From: an uncultured Synergistales bacterium
GTDB lineage: Bacteria > Synergistota > Synergistia > Synergistales > Aminobacteriaceae
Direction: 5' to 3'
DNA length: 64,000 nt
Assembly (NCBI GenBank): GCA_905235735.1
Contig: CAJOMU010000017.1
Location: 22,927-86,926 of the forward strand
The position numbers and the translations under genes are program-made. Positions 45,385 to 55,141 of this stretch are shown here, in pieces (positions within the stretch are counted from its first letter, which is position 1; each line of letters opens with the position of its first letter). A model generated the notes under the pieces. That model worked only from the letters and a program-made list of their open reading frames with translations, did no database searches and had not been told where the DNA came from.

Positions 45385-47053
45385 ATGTTACGAAGATTTA
45401 AGGTTAATGACGGGAATATCAAAGAGGCATTCTCATGTGCACTTGAATTCATACATGAGAGGTTAACTGAACTCAAGATAGATACGATTGAAGCGAACTA
45501 TGCGGAATTAATGAGTGAAGAAAGTCTAACGAAATTAATAGAGCACGGAGATTTTTCAAGCAATGAATCTATTCGAGTGAATATCCGTCAACTATTCGGA
45601 GATGTAAAGATTGAGCTGACAGTTCCTGGCGTAGAGTTCAATTTTTCAGAGAGCTTTGAATCAATAGTACCGTTTCAGAGTGCAGATTACAACGAAGAAG
45701 ATTCCCCGCATACGACAGAGGCAGTGAGGAATATAATTCTGCATTCATTCACGGACAGGATAAGCTACAGGCATACTAGGAAGTTCAATACAATCAGAGT
45801 ATACGCGCTTCATTCACCGTATTACGGGCTGTATCAGACACTGACAGCAGTTGTTCTTGCGATAATCACCGGCCTGATCCTGAAGATAGCAGCTCCGAAT
45901 ATAACGCAGATGGTCAACGATAATATACTTTCTGCAATTCATGACGTATTCATGAGCGGATTGAACATGTGTTCCGTTCCGATAGTATTCTTTTCGATAG
46001 CGTCATGCATCGCTAACTTCGGGAGCATGTCGGGCATGAGGAAGACAGGTACGATCCTGATGATTGCGTTTATGATTTCAGGATTGCTTTCTGCGTTCGT
46101 AGGTTTCGGAGTGTTAATGCCGTTCAGACCAGGTGCAGAACTGAGCCAGTATCTTTTATCATCATCGAATTTAACAGAGACAGTATCAGGTGTATCATTC
46201 AGAGATGTACTCACAGGATTAATGCCATCGAATATAATTCATCCATTACTTAACGGCAATATGCTTCAGATAATCATAATAGCTGTTTTTGTCGGAATAT
46301 CAGCAGGACGTGTGAGCGCGAAGAATTTCCGTACATTCGTAGAAGAAAGCAACAATGTATTCATGGATGTTATGGGCATAATCGCATACATGATACCGTT
46401 AATAGTCTTCTGTTCAATAACCTCTATGATAATCACAACAGGATTGTCAGTTATACTCTCAATTTTAGGGATATTATTTATAATGCTGGCTTCGTATATA
46501 GTGCTATTCGTGATTCAATGCCTGTCAGTATTAGTGATAGGCAGATTAAATCCTTTAGTGATGCTTCGTAAAACAATGCCGATGATAATAACAGCATTCA
46601 CGACGAGTTCAAGTACGGCAGCAATTCCGGATTCAATGAATTCATGTGATAAACTGGGTATATCTCAGAAATTATATATATTCGCTCTCAATTCCTCTTG
46701 GAACTGCAATCAACAAGAACGGGTTCTGTATCTTCCTTGCCGGTTATGTGATGTTAGCGGCGAATATTTACGGAATAAGTATGCCATTCTCAAAGATAAT
46801 AACGCTTGCACTCACAATAGTAGCACTTGTTACGGCTTCACCCTGTGTACCTGGAGCAGGTCTTGCAGTGATAACTACGCTGTTCACTCAAATCGGGTGT
46901 CCGCTTGAGATAATCACGCTGACTATGGCAGTAAGTCCGATTCTTGATATGTTTGATACAGTAACTACATGCATGGGAAATTTAGTATCAACGTTAATAT
47001 CTGCGAAACATGAGAACATGCTAAATATCGAAAAATACAACAGTAATGAATGA
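45385..47053 (+). pseudogene. Dicarboxylate/amino acid:cation symporter with extra N-terminal domain, frameshifted
   Basis: The 5' frame (45385 onward) and 3' frame (to 47053) together make one DAACS-family transporter of about 555 residues. The 5' frame carries eight or so membrane segments up to TTSSSTAAIPDSM and KLYIFAL; the 3' frame resumes with IPLGTAINKNGF and the last segments. The join is near 46694 and needs one base removed. Residues 1 to about 135 form a soluble, acidic domain not usual in the family. It sits between lpxI and lpxB, overlapping the latter by 8 bases. Sequencing error is as likely as true decay. Confidence 0.85.
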
Positions 47054-48170
47054 GAATATATTTATATCATGCGGAGAAGTCAGCGGAGATATATACGCAG
47101 GTGAATTCATCCGTGAGTTCCTGAAGATTAATCCTGATGCAAGAATCTGGGGAATGTTAGGCTCTGAAGGAGTGAAATCAGGAGGAGATATGCGATGGAG
47201 CTACGAAGAGTTAAAGCTGATGGGAATACTTGAAGTGATACCCGCATTGCCGAGAATCTTTAAGCTCAGGAATCAAATTGCACGTGAGATCATGAAAGAG
47301 AAGCCTGATGCTGTAATTCTGGTTGATAGTCCAGACTATCATTTGATGCTTGCACATTCACTGAGGAAACAGGGATATTCAGGAAAGATAGTATCATTGA
47401 TACCGCCAACAGTATGGGCATGGAGGACAGGACGAGTTAAGAATCTTAAACGTGATTTTGATTTCTGCCTGCCGTTATTCTCGTTTGAACATAAGTTCTT
47501 GCTTAAGCATGATGTTCATTCACTCTGGAAGTCTCATCCGTTGGTACATAACATGAAGAACGTATGCATATCTGAAGAATTCAGGAAGAGGTTCGGAGAT
47601 GAGAAGATAATAGCATTAATGCCCGGAAGCCGACATTACGACATAAAATTTCATCTCGATATATTGCTGGGTACTGCGGAGCTTCTGAGACGTGAAGGAA
47701 AATATCTTCCTGTATTCTCAGTTGCACCAGGACTGAGTGAAGAACTTTCAGATGAATTGAAGAGGCGTGTTAGTGCTTCGGGCTTTGAATTATGGAACGG
47801 TGAAGGCAGAGAGTTAATGCTAGGCTCATGTGCAGTTGCAGGAGTATCAGGTACCGTTGCGGTTGAGGCCATGATGTTAAATCGCTACATGGTAGTCATC
47901 TACAACATGAACAGAATCATATACGCAATTCTGAAACGCATAGTTCACGTGAAGAATATATCAGTTCCGAACATGCTGACGGACAAGCAGATATATCCTG
48001 AGCTATTATGTGATGATGCGACACCCGATAACATAGTTCGTAAATTGCACAGCTACCTTGATGATGAGAATCGAAAACGCGAGATTGATTCATATCTCAT
48101 TGAGGCCAAGACATTAATGGGAGAAGAGAATGCAGCGTCATTTTGGGCAGAATGCATAACGAATCAGTAA
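47046..48170 (+). CDS. lpxB: Lipid-A-disaccharide synthase LpxB
   Basis: LpxB joins lipid X and UDP-diacylglucosamine, forming the lipid A disaccharide (GT19). The 374 residues are standard. Marks are FISCGEVSGDIYAGEFI at the N terminus, VDSPDYHLMLA, YIPPTVWAWR-like IPPTVWAWRTGR, LPLFSFE and LMPGSRHYDI, with the SGTVAVEAM motif in the C-terminal half. It follows the symporter and ends the lipid A gene run. Confidence 0.96.
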   Translation: MNENIFISCGEVSGDIYAGEFIREFLKINPDARIWGMLGSEGVKSGGDMRWSYEELKLMGILEVIPALPRIFKLRNQIAREIMKEKPDAVILVDSPDYHLMLAHSLRKQGYSGKIVSLIPPTVWAWRTGRVKNLKRDFDFCLPLFSFEHKFLLKHDVHSLWKSHPLVHNMKNVCISEEFRKRFGDEKIIALMPGSRHYDIKFHLDILLGTAELLRREGKYLPVFSVAPGLSEELSDELKRRVSASGFELWNGEGRELMLGSCAVAGVSGTVAVEAMMLNRYMVVIYNMNRIIYAILKRIVHVKNISVPNMLTDKQIYPELLCDDATPDNIVRKLHSYLDDENRKREIDSYLIEAKTLMGEENAASFWAECITNQ

Positions 48171-48247
48171 ACGAGGCGTAACATTTTTATCTTGAATTGT
48201 GTTATTATTCCCTCGCAAAAAAATTTTAATCAACGGGGGAATTTTTT

Positions 48248-49027
48248 ATGAAAAGATTCATTCTCACAATCGCATTTGTTCTCTTGTGCATCACATCAGC
48301 CTTCTCTCATGAACTCACCATAAAGGCGAAATCCGAAACATTCAAAGCAGGAGAACCCTTCAATGCAACTGTGCAATCATCACACAAATTCATAGTACCC
48401 GAAGAAGTAGAGATACTATCGAGGGTGAAAGCAGGCATCATTGAGGACGGAAAGCTAATCGAATCAAAACTCAAAGCAGACGAAGAAAATTTGTGCATTG
48501 ATTTCACAGTGAAACCGAAGGATTTATCGCAGTCAGTGATACTCGCAGCCATTAAAGACGGAGAGACATGGTGCGTAACGAATGAAGGAGGCAAGACAGG
48601 TTCACGTTCTGAACTTGAAGCTAAGGGTCTCAAAGTCATATCGGCTAACAAGTACGACAAATACGCGAAGGCAATTCTGAATACATCACATGAAGACAAA
48701 AATTATTCGCGTGTTCTTGGCCATCCTTTAGAGATTATTCCAATCACTAACCCTGCGGACGCTAAGGTCGGCGAATTCTTCCACGTTAAGATTCTTCTCA
48801 ATGGTCAGAACTACAACGGGCCTGTGTGGGCGACATATGACGGATTCGTAACGGAGTATGAGAGCACGTATGCATATTACACTGAAGCGGAGAACGGAGA
48901 AGCATACATCAAGATAACAGCTCCAGGCTATTGGGGAATTCGAGCATATCAGACGGGCTTACCTGGTGTTAAAGGTGATTACGATCATCTTAACCTTCGT
49001 GCGTTCTTACTGTTTAACGTGAAATGA
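48248..49027 (+). CDS. Periplasmic DUF4198 component of nickel/cobalt ECF importer (NikK-like)
   Basis: A 259-residue exported protein with a signal peptide (LTIAFVLLCITSAFS) followed by HELTIKAKSETFKAGEPF, the usual start of DUF4198 proteins that accompany nickel ECF transporters. Two beta-rich domains follow, with a PGYWGIRAYQTG segment near the C terminus. It is the first gene of a five-gene operon and overlaps the next gene by 4 bases. Periplasmic metal delivery is the inferred role. No nickel/cobalt riboswitch is obvious in the short upstream gap. Confidence 0.85.
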   Translation: MKRFILTIAFVLLCITSAFSHELTIKAKSETFKAGEPFNATVQSSHKFIVPEEVEILSRVKAGIIEDGKLIESKLKADEENLCIDFTVKPKDLSQSVILAAIKDGETWCVTNEGGKTGSRSELEAKGLKVISANKYDKYAKAILNTSHEDKNYSRVLGHPLEIIPITNPADAKVGEFFHVKILLNGQNYNGPVWATYDGFVTEYESTYAYYTEAENGEAYIKITAPGYWGIRAYQTGLPGVKGDYDHLNLRAFLLFNVK

Positions 49028-49461
49028 TAGCGAAAATAATTTTAGGGCTGGCTATGATTGTCAGCCTTTATTCAACTTCATACGCACATGGTACAGGCTA
49101 CAGGCAATCATCATTGAATGCAGTTGCACTTGAATTCACATACTCAACGGGAGAAGCAATGAGTTACAGGGAAGCTAAAGTGTTTTCACCGAGTGATGAG
49201 AAGTTTGCGTATCAGTCGGGACGTACAGATGAATATGGAAGGTTTGCATTTGTGCCTAACACAAAAGGAGAATGGAGAGTTATTGTTCGTGATGAGGAAG
49301 GTCATCAATGCGAAGCCAAAATAGATGTTAATGATGATGAAGTTCATGTAGTATCTGAAAATCTTCAGGGAATGGAGCTTACTGTTCGTGCAGTATTGGG
49401 AGTGAGTTTGATGTTCAACATTGCATTGCTCATAAGGAGGAGACAGAATGCACATCAGTGA
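49024..49461 (+). CDS. NikL-like accessory subunit of nickel/cobalt ECF importer
   Basis: A 145-residue protein with an N-terminal signal or membrane segment, a small periplasmic beta domain (ALEFTYSTGEAMSYREAKVF, then GRFAFVPNTKGEW, a carboxypeptidase-regulatory-like fold) and a C-terminal membrane helix (about residues 120-138). This layout and its place between the DUF4198 gene and cbiM match NikL of NikKLMQO importers, favouring nickel over cobalt. It overlaps both neighbours. Confidence 0.8.
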   Translation: MIAKIILGLAMIVSLYSTSYAHGTGYRQSSLNAVALEFTYSTGEAMSYREAKVFSPSDEKFAYQSGRTDEYGRFAFVPNTKGEWRVIVRDEEGHQCEAKIDVNDDEVHVVSENLQGMELTVRAVLGVSLMFNIALLIRRRQNAHQ

Positions 49462-50044
49462 AGGAGTGTTATCTGGTACAGCATTGATTGCAGGCTGGGC
49501 AGGAACAGTAACATGTACGGCAATCGGACTAAAGAAGACTGACACAAGCAAAATAGTACGAACAGCATTATTATCATCGGCATTCTTTCTCGCATCACTC
49601 GTGAATATTCGCATAGGCCCTTCATCAACACACCTTTCACTTCTTGCACCAGTCGGATTAATTCTCGGTTGGTCTTCATTTCCTGCAATGCTAGTCGCGT
49701 TATTCCTTCAGGCGATACTCTTTCACTTCGGAGGTCTTGTAGTGCTTGGAGTGAATACGTTCATAATGGGAATACCTGCTGTATTAGTTCATGTTGTATT
49801 CGGCAAGATGATGCGCAGTGAGAACAGAATATTTTCGGGTATCATGGCCTTCATAGCGGGAACTCTTGCTGTGATGACTGGAGCATGTCTCGCAGGTGTG
49901 TTTCTGGGATTATCGGACAAGAATTTTCTTGAGGCCGCAAAGTTATTGTTTTATGCGCATATTCCTCTTGCACTGATTGAGGGAGCAGTTACGTCATTCA
50001 TGATAATGTTCATCAGGAAGACATCGCCGGAGTTCCTTTCATGA
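49448..50044 (+). CDS. cbiM: Nickel/cobalt ECF importer substrate-binding membrane subunit CbiM/NikM
   Basis: The S component that binds the metal through its extreme N terminus: the sequence begins MHISEGVLSG, with His2 being the family's conserved ligand. The 198-residue protein has about six membrane segments. Its ATG lies within the end of the NikL-like gene (14-base overlap) and its stop overlaps cbiQ. Whether nickel or cobalt is transported cannot be told with certainty; the NikK and NikL companions point to nickel. Confidence 0.93.
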   Translation: MHISEGVLSGTALIAGWAGTVTCTAIGLKKTDTSKIVRTALLSSAFFLASLVNIRIGPSSTHLSLLAPVGLILGWSSFPAMLVALFLQAILFHFGGLVVLGVNTFIMGIPAVLVHVVFGKMMRSENRIFSGIMAFIAGTLAVMTGACLAGVFLGLSDKNFLEAAKLLFYAHIPLALIEGAVTSFMIMFIRKTSPEFLS

Positions 50045-50742
50045 AAATAGAATCAATCACCGAATCACAATCATCAACGTCATGCATTTCACCCGAAGCA
50101 TTGCTATTATGTTCTCTGGTCTATGCACTCACGGTATCAATGAGCGATTCATTCTATGCACTTACACTCGCATCTATCGTACCTGTTCTGCTGCTCATCA
50201 GAAACAGATTCATTCTTTCATCACTCGTGAGGCTGAACGCATTCAATCTCATCATGATAATAACACTCGCCATGACATGGCCAAGTCTCACGGAAGGAAT
50301 CATGAAGGGACTGACGATAGCACTCAGGGTGAACATGATATACATACTGTTTGGAACGCTAATATATCCTATGGGTTATGCAAGAATATTCTCAGCATTG
50401 AACTCACTGAACGTACCCGAAAAGTTACGAGTATTATTGCTGCTCACACTCAGAGGGATATTCATACTTCACGAAAGATTTTCGTCAGCATTAATCTCAT
50501 TGAGGCTTCGTGCTCCAAATCTGCATGGCCTCATGAAGTTCCGGGCATTCGCATACATAACGGCATCAGTATTGCTTCAGAGTTCGGAACGTTCAGAGAG
50601 AATGATGCGAGCGATTCAATGCAGAGGAGGATTTGCTGGTTTCATTCAGACAGAGCATAAGAGATTGAGAATTCATGATGTGATTGTGTGTTTGTGTTTC
50701 ATCTTCTATTCCTGCTCGGTTATAATTCTAAATTATGCTTGA
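50041..50742 (+). CDS. cbiQ: ECF importer transmembrane coupling protein CbiQ
   Basis: The T component that couples the ATPase to CbiM. The 233-residue protein has four to five membrane segments and the family's Ala-Arg-Gly-like coupling motifs: LRLRAPNLHG and AIQCRGGFAGF, the latter being the usual second coupling helix. It overlaps cbiM by 4 bases and cbiO by 8 bases. Confidence 0.9.
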   Translation: MKIESITESQSSTSCISPEALLLCSLVYALTVSMSDSFYALTLASIVPVLLLIRNRFILSSLVRLNAFNLIMIITLAMTWPSLTEGIMKGLTIALRVNMIYILFGTLIYPMGYARIFSALNSLNVPEKLRVLLLLTLRGIFILHERFSSALISLRLRAPNLHGLMKFRAFAYITASVLLQSSERSERMMRAIQCRGGFAGFIQTEHKRLRIHDVIVCLCFIFYSCSVIILNYA

Positions 50743-51415
50743 AGTTCACGATTTGCATTACCGATATGAAGACGGCCATGAAGCATTACGGGGAATAACC
50801 TTCACTCTGAATGACGGTGAAAAGACTGCACTTGTTGGAGCTAACGGTTCAGGGAAGTCTACGCTGTTACTGCACATTGCCGGAGCATTGAAGATTCAGA
50901 CTGGAAGAATATATCTGAATGGACAGAAGACGGGATTAATCTTTCAGGATGCAGATGACGAACTGCTAATGCCCAGCGTAATTGAGGATGTATCATTCAG
51001 TCTCATAGCCGCCGGAATGAATCCGAAATCCGCACATGAACGCGCAAATGAAATTCTAAGTTCATTGGGTATATCACACTTGGCCTCACGTCCTCCGCAT
51101 AGACTTTCAGGAGGAGAGAAACGAATGGTAACAATAGCAGGAGTTCTTGTGAGTGAACCTGACGTATTGCTTCTTGATGAACCTACAGCTGGATTAGACC
51201 CAAGAGCAAGAAGACGAGTAATAAATTTTCTTCGTGAGAGTGAGAAGACGATATTGCTTGCAAGTCATGATTTGGATATGACACTTGATGTGTGTACTCG
51301 TGCAATAATTCTTCATAATGGTGCAGTGAGTGCTGAAGGAGAACTGCCTGAACTCTTCATGAATCAGGAACTCTTAGAGGCAAATGGATTAGAATTACCG
51401 TTACGATATTCGTAG
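50735..51415 (+). CDS. cbiO: ECF importer ATP-binding protein CbiO
   Basis: The ATPase of the nickel/cobalt importer. The 226-residue protein has Walker A GANGSGKST (about 35-43), the Q-loop FQDADDELLMPSV, the signature LSGGEKR and Walker B VLLLDEPTAGLDP, followed by the switch histidine in ASHDLD. It closes the operon and converges on livF. Confidence 0.95.
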   Translation: MLEVHDLHYRYEDGHEALRGITFTLNDGEKTALVGANGSGKSTLLLHIAGALKIQTGRIYLNGQKTGLIFQDADDELLMPSVIEDVSFSLIAAGMNPKSAHERANEILSSLGISHLASRPPHRLSGGEKRMVTIAGVLVSEPDVLLLDEPTAGLDPRARRRVINFLRESEKTILLASHDLDMTLDVCTRAIILHNGAVSAEGELPELFMNQELLEANGLELPLRYS

Positions 51416-51422
51416 ATAAAGG

Positions 51423-51456
51423 AAAGAGGCTCGCAAATAAATTCACAAGCCCCTTT
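51423..51456 (-). terminator. Hairpin between convergent cbiO and livF
   Basis: Arms 51423-51433 and 51446-51456 form an 11-bp stem when read on the minus strand (two G-T wobbles), with mismatches on the plus strand. The minus-strand tail CCTTTATC is weak in T. It is the only terminator-like element for both operons. Confidence 0.5.
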
Positions 51457-51461
51457 AAGTT

Positions 51462-52184
51462 TTATGCGCTCTGGCCAAGATATGCTGCTTTTATGTCCCT
51501 GTCTTCAAGCAAATCTTTGCTCAAACCTTCCTTCAATAATCTTCCAGTCTGAAGAACATATGCCCTGTGTGAAAGAAGCAATGCCTGTTTAGCGTTCTGT
51601 TCAACGAGAAGTATACTCACTCCACGTTCATTGACACGCTTTAACTCTCTGAATATCTCCCGAATAACAATCGGTGCAAGTCCCAAGCTCGGCTCATCAA
51701 GCAATAACACTCTCGGCCTTGCCATTAATGCACGTGCAATCGCGAGCATCTGCTGTTCTCCTCCCGACAACGTACCTGCATATTGCTTCAGTCTCTCCTG
51801 CAATCTCGGAAACAGTGAGAACACCCAATCATAATCTTCTTTGAGTTCGCTTACGTCTTTTCGGGTGAACGCTCCTATCTTCAGATTCTCTTCGACAGTG
51901 AGAGGTGCAAATATACGCCTGCCTTCAGGGACAAGAGACAGACCGCTTCGGACGACTTTGTAGTTCTGTGATGAAAGAGGATAACCATCGAGAAATATAT
52001 CGCCCTTTGCAATCTTCACCATTCCCATTAATGCATTCATGAACGTAGATTTACCCGCTCCGTTTGCACCTATAACTGAAACTATTTCGTTCTCCATTAG
52101 CTTCAACGAGAAACCTGAAAGTGCCTGTATAGCTCCGTAGTTCACGTGAATATTCTGTGCTTCAAGCAAAATTTTTTCTGACAT
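51462..52184 (-). CDS. livF: Branched-chain amino acid ABC transporter ATP-binding protein LivF
   Basis: The second ATPase of the HAAT-type importer. The 240 residues include Walker A GANGAGKST, the signature LSGGEQQ and Walker B VLLLDEPSLGLAP, the last being typical of LivF. It follows livG by 3 bases and is the last gene of the operon. Confidence 0.96.
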   Translation of the reverse strand: MSEKILLEAQNIHVNYGAIQALSGFSLKLMENEIVSVIGANGAGKSTFMNALMGMVKIAKGDIFLDGYPLSSQNYKVVRSGLSLVPEGRRIFAPLTVEENLKIGAFTRKDVSELKEDYDWVFSLFPRLQERLKQYAGTLSGGEQQMLAIARALMARPRVLLLDEPSLGLAPIVIREIFRELKRVNERGVSILLVEQNAKQALLLSHRAYVLQTGRLLKEGLSKDLLEDRDIKAAYLGQSA

Positions 52185-52187
52185 GAT

Positions 52188-53027
52188 TCATATCACCTCT
52201 TCCTCATCACTGCCAAGATATGCCGCTAATACTTCAGGATTATTCTGAATCTCTTCACTTGAACCTTCAGCTATTTTTGCTCCGAAGTTCAGGCATATTA
52301 TGTGAGGGCATATCTTCATGATTAAATCCATGTGATGCTCAATTACAAGCGTCGTCAAATCAAAGTCTTTATGAATCCCTGTGATTAAATCATTGAGTTC
52401 AAAGACTTCTTCGGGGTTCATTCCAGCAGCAGGCTCATCAAGCATGAGAAGTTTCGGAGAGAGTGCGAGTGCGCGTGCAATTTCAAGCCTTCTCTGCATA
52501 CCATAAGGGAGAGTTCCTGCGATTTGATTTGCACGGTCAGCAAGACCAACACGTTCAAGAAGTTTCATGCTCTTGAAGCGCAATACCTGTTCTGTTTTCT
52601 TCCAGCGTCCCAAGTGTAAGCATGACTCAATGAAACTGTACCATGATTCAGGATCAGGTGCATTAGTCCTTGAGATATTACCTGTGAAGAATTCTTCTTT
52701 GTATGTGTTGATGTATCTGTTCTGCGCTGATGTCATTACGTTCTCAAGCACTGTAGAGCGAGTGAACAGACGCAAATTCTGAAACGTTCTTGCAATTCCA
52801 AGCCTGTTAATCTGATACGCCTTCAATGGAGTAATATCGCTTCCCTGAAAGTATATCGTTCCTGCTGTAGGCATATACACTCCTGATATTATGTTGAATA
52901 TCGTTGTCTTGCCTGCACCGTTAGGCCCGATTATGCCCATAAGTTCGCCCTTATGAATCGTGAAGCTCATATCATGAAGAGCAGCAATTCCCCCGAAGAA
53001 CATATCAACGTGTGAAAGTTCAAGCAT
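52188..53027 (-). CDS. livG: Branched-chain amino acid ABC transporter ATP-binding protein LivG
   Basis: The first ATPase of the importer. The ATG at 53027 has AAGGAGG 10 bases upstream and begins the fold at LELSHVDMFFGGI; an upstream in-frame start at 53078 inside livM is less likely. The 279-residue product has Walker A GPNGAGKTT, LGIARTFQNLRLF, an LPYGMQRRLEIARAL signature region and LMLDEPAAGMNP. It overlaps livM by 8 bases. Confidence 0.95.
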   Translation of the reverse strand: MLELSHVDMFFGGIAALHDMSFTIHKGELMGIIGPNGAGKTTIFNIISGVYMPTAGTIYFQGSDITPLKAYQINRLGIARTFQNLRLFTRSTVLENVMTSAQNRYINTYKEEFFTGNISRTNAPDPESWYSFIESCLHLGRWKKTEQVLRFKSMKLLERVGLADRANQIAGTLPYGMQRRLEIARALALSPKLLMLDEPAAGMNPEEVFELNDLITGIHKDFDLTTLVIEHHMDLIMKICPHIICLNFGAKIAEGSSEEIQNNPEVLAAYLGSDEEEVI

Positions 53028-53937
53028 TTTTGTCCGCCTCCTTCCTGAAATTGAAGCGCATGAAATCCCATACTTCATGACTGCCGAGTAAACCTTCAGG
53101 TCTGAATACCATTATGATTACGAGAAGAAGACCATAGATTAACATTCTGTATTGTGAGATGTCTCTGAAGTATTCCATTATGAGAGTGATTGCCGCTGAA
53201 CCTAATATACTTCCGCTCATTGAACCCAATCCTCCGAAGACGACAACGGCTGTTAGTTCTGTAGACTTCATCATGTCGAACATTGAAGGCTGAATGAAGC
53301 TCATGTAACCTCCGAGCATTGAACCTGCAATCCCGCAATAGAATGCAGAGATAACTAATGCTTTCATTCGTGTGTGAGGTGTATTGAATCCCATAAGTGA
53401 TGCCGCAGTTGAATCATCTCGTGAGGCTTTGAGTTCTCTTCCTAGTCTGCTGTCTAACATGTTGAACATCAGAATCGCCAGCAGAATGAATATTGTTACG
53501 GCCATTACTCTTGTAGTGTACGGGTCAATTCCCGGAAAGCCTCTTGAACCTCTCGTGAATGACTGCCAGTTTTCGAGTATCAATCGAATTGCCTCACCTA
53601 AACCTATAGAAGCAATTGCATAGTAATCACCTGTGAGCTTCAATGTCGGAACACCTATGAGCCATGCAATTATAACGGCCATTAATCCGCCAGCGATTAC
53701 TGCGGGTAACCAGTGAACGCCATATCGAACGGTCATTATTGCTGTCGTGTATGCACCGAGTGCCATATATGCCGCATGTCCTAACGTGAATATGCCTGTG
53801 AACCCCGTTAAGATTGAAACTCCCATAGCTGCAACGCAGTTTATGCACATGAGAATAACTATGCCTTCCTGATAGCCTCCTAAGGGCCATAGTGCAAGAC
53901 ACAGACCAATGATTATGAGTATAATATTTCTTTTCAT
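53020..53937 (-). CDS. livM: Branched-chain amino acid ABC transporter permease LivM
   Basis: The second permease of the importer, 305 residues with 8-10 membrane segments. Diagnostic parts are LTGFTGIFTLGHAAYMALGAY near the N terminus and the EAA-like loop LKASRDDSTAASLMGFN. It follows livH by 2 bases and overlaps livG. Confidence 0.95.
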   Translation of the reverse strand: MKRNIILIIIGLCLALWPLGGYQEGIVILMCINCVAAMGVSILTGFTGIFTLGHAAYMALGAYTTAIMTVRYGVHWLPAVIAGGLMAVIIAWLIGVPTLKLTGDYYAIASIGLGEAIRLILENWQSFTRGSRGFPGIDPYTTRVMAVTIFILLAILMFNMLDSRLGRELKASRDDSTAASLMGFNTPHTRMKALVISAFYCGIAGSMLGGYMSFIQPSMFDMMKSTELTAVVVFGGLGSMSGSILGSAAITLIMEYFRDISQYRMLIYGLLLVIIMVFRPEGLLGSHEVWDFMRFNFRKEADKNA

Positions 53938-53939
53938 GA

Positions 53940-54845
53940 TTATATCTTCTCGCTTATCGTTTTACCGAAGAAACCTGCAGGACGAATCAGAAGCATGATT
54001 ACGAGCAGTGAATAGACGACCAAATCACGCATTTGTGAACTGATGAACCCGGCCGTAAGCATCTCCGCAAGTCCAAGAATTAAACTTCCCACAACTGCAC
54101 CAGGAAGCGAACCTAATCCTCCGATTACTGCCGCAACGAATGCCTTAGTCGTTATGCTGCCCAACTGAGGATACAGACTGTAACGTACAGACAGGAATAT
54201 TCCTCCGACAGCAGCGAGTACACCTGCAACGAAAAACACGAGGCTTATCAGGAACGTAACATTAACGCCCATTAAACCCGCAGTGCGAATATCACAAGCT
54301 GCCGCACGAATTGCTAAACCCCATCGAGTTCTGTTGAGGAAAATCTGAAGGAGGCTGAGGAATATTACGGCTGTAACGAGCGAAATAATATCTGATGCAC
54401 TCAATGCAACTCCTCCGAATAAATTGAATACTCCCGTCGGAAATGTATTTTGAGGCAATGCGCGTATACGTCCTCCTACAGTAACGACGAATAAGTTCTC
54501 GATGATTATGTTCACTCCCATTGATGCAATCAGCAAGTAGAGAGTGATTGATGTACGTTCACGAATGGGTTTGTATGCGAGGCGTTCAGTGATTACTGCT
54601 GTGAGACCTGAAGCGAAGAGTGCACCTGTCATTGAGACTGCTACACCGTAACCCCATTGCGTGAGAAGAAAGTAACAAGCGTAACCTCCGACAACGAGAA
54701 AACCTCCATGTGCGAAATTTGAGAATAATAATATTGAGTAGACCAGAGAATAACCAACAGCTATTAGTGCGTAGACACTTCCTAGAGATAAGCCGTTGAT
54801 TATCTGCTGAATGAGAGTTGAGAATGTAAATGCCAAATAAATCAC
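53940..54845 (-). CDS. livH: Branched-chain amino acid ABC transporter permease LivH
   Basis: The first permease of the importer, 301 residues with about eight membrane segments, beginning near QQIINGLSLGSVYALIAVGY, the family's usual start. The EAA-type loop IRAAACDIRTAGLMGVN is present. The start codon is GTG and overlaps the stop of an upstream toxin gene (GTGA), which is unusual: translation of this transporter subunit is coupled to a toxin. Confidence 0.95.
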   Translation of the reverse strand: MIYLAFTFSTLIQQIINGLSLGSVYALIAVGYSLVYSILLFSNFAHGGFLVVGGYACYFLLTQWGYGVAVSMTGALFASGLTAVITERLAYKPIRERTSITLYLLIASMGVNIIIENLFVVTVGGRIRALPQNTFPTGVFNLFGGVALSASDIISLVTAVIFLSLLQIFLNRTRWGLAIRAAACDIRTAGLMGVNVTFLISLVFFVAGVLAAVGGIFLSVRYSLYPQLGSITTKAFVAAVIGGLGSLPGAVVGSLILGLAEMLTAGFISSQMRDLVVYSLLVIMLLIRPAGFFGKTISEKI

Positions 54846-55141
54846 CCCTGAAATCTTTTATATATGTCTCCTCTTGAACCAGCATATTCAACGCTGACAA
54901 CAACAATTTCACCGTTAATAAGCTGGTAGATGATTCGATAACTTCCGATTGCAATCCTTGAATAGCCCTTTAAGCTCCCTTGCAGCTTCTTAAAATTAAC
55001 TTGTTCAGGATGGTCATTGTTGAGTATCTGCATGATACTGTCTTCAAATTCTTCACGTAGTTTTTCATGCTTGAGGAAGAATTTAGCAGCCGGCTTTTTG
55101 TAGTCAAAATCCACATTCTTATTCTTGTAATATCGCTTCAT
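54842..55141 (-). CDS. RelE/YoeB-like toxin
   Basis: A 99-residue basic protein of the RelE superfamily. It has the KPAAKFFLKHEKLREEFEDS helix, then LQGSLKGYSRIAIGSYRIIYQL and the C-terminal strand EIVVVSVEYAGSRGDIYKR, which is characteristic of RelE/YoeB-type mRNA interferases (Arg in GSYRIIY, terminal Tyr-Lys). The antitoxin gene overlaps by 23 bases, and the stop codon overlaps the livH start. It is therefore transcribed inside the liv operon. Confidence 0.88.
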   Translation of the reverse strand: MKRYYKNKNVDFDYKKPAAKFFLKHEKLREEFEDSIMQILNNDHPEQVNFKKLQGSLKGYSRIAIGSYRIIYQLINGEIVVVSVEYAGSRGDIYKRFQG

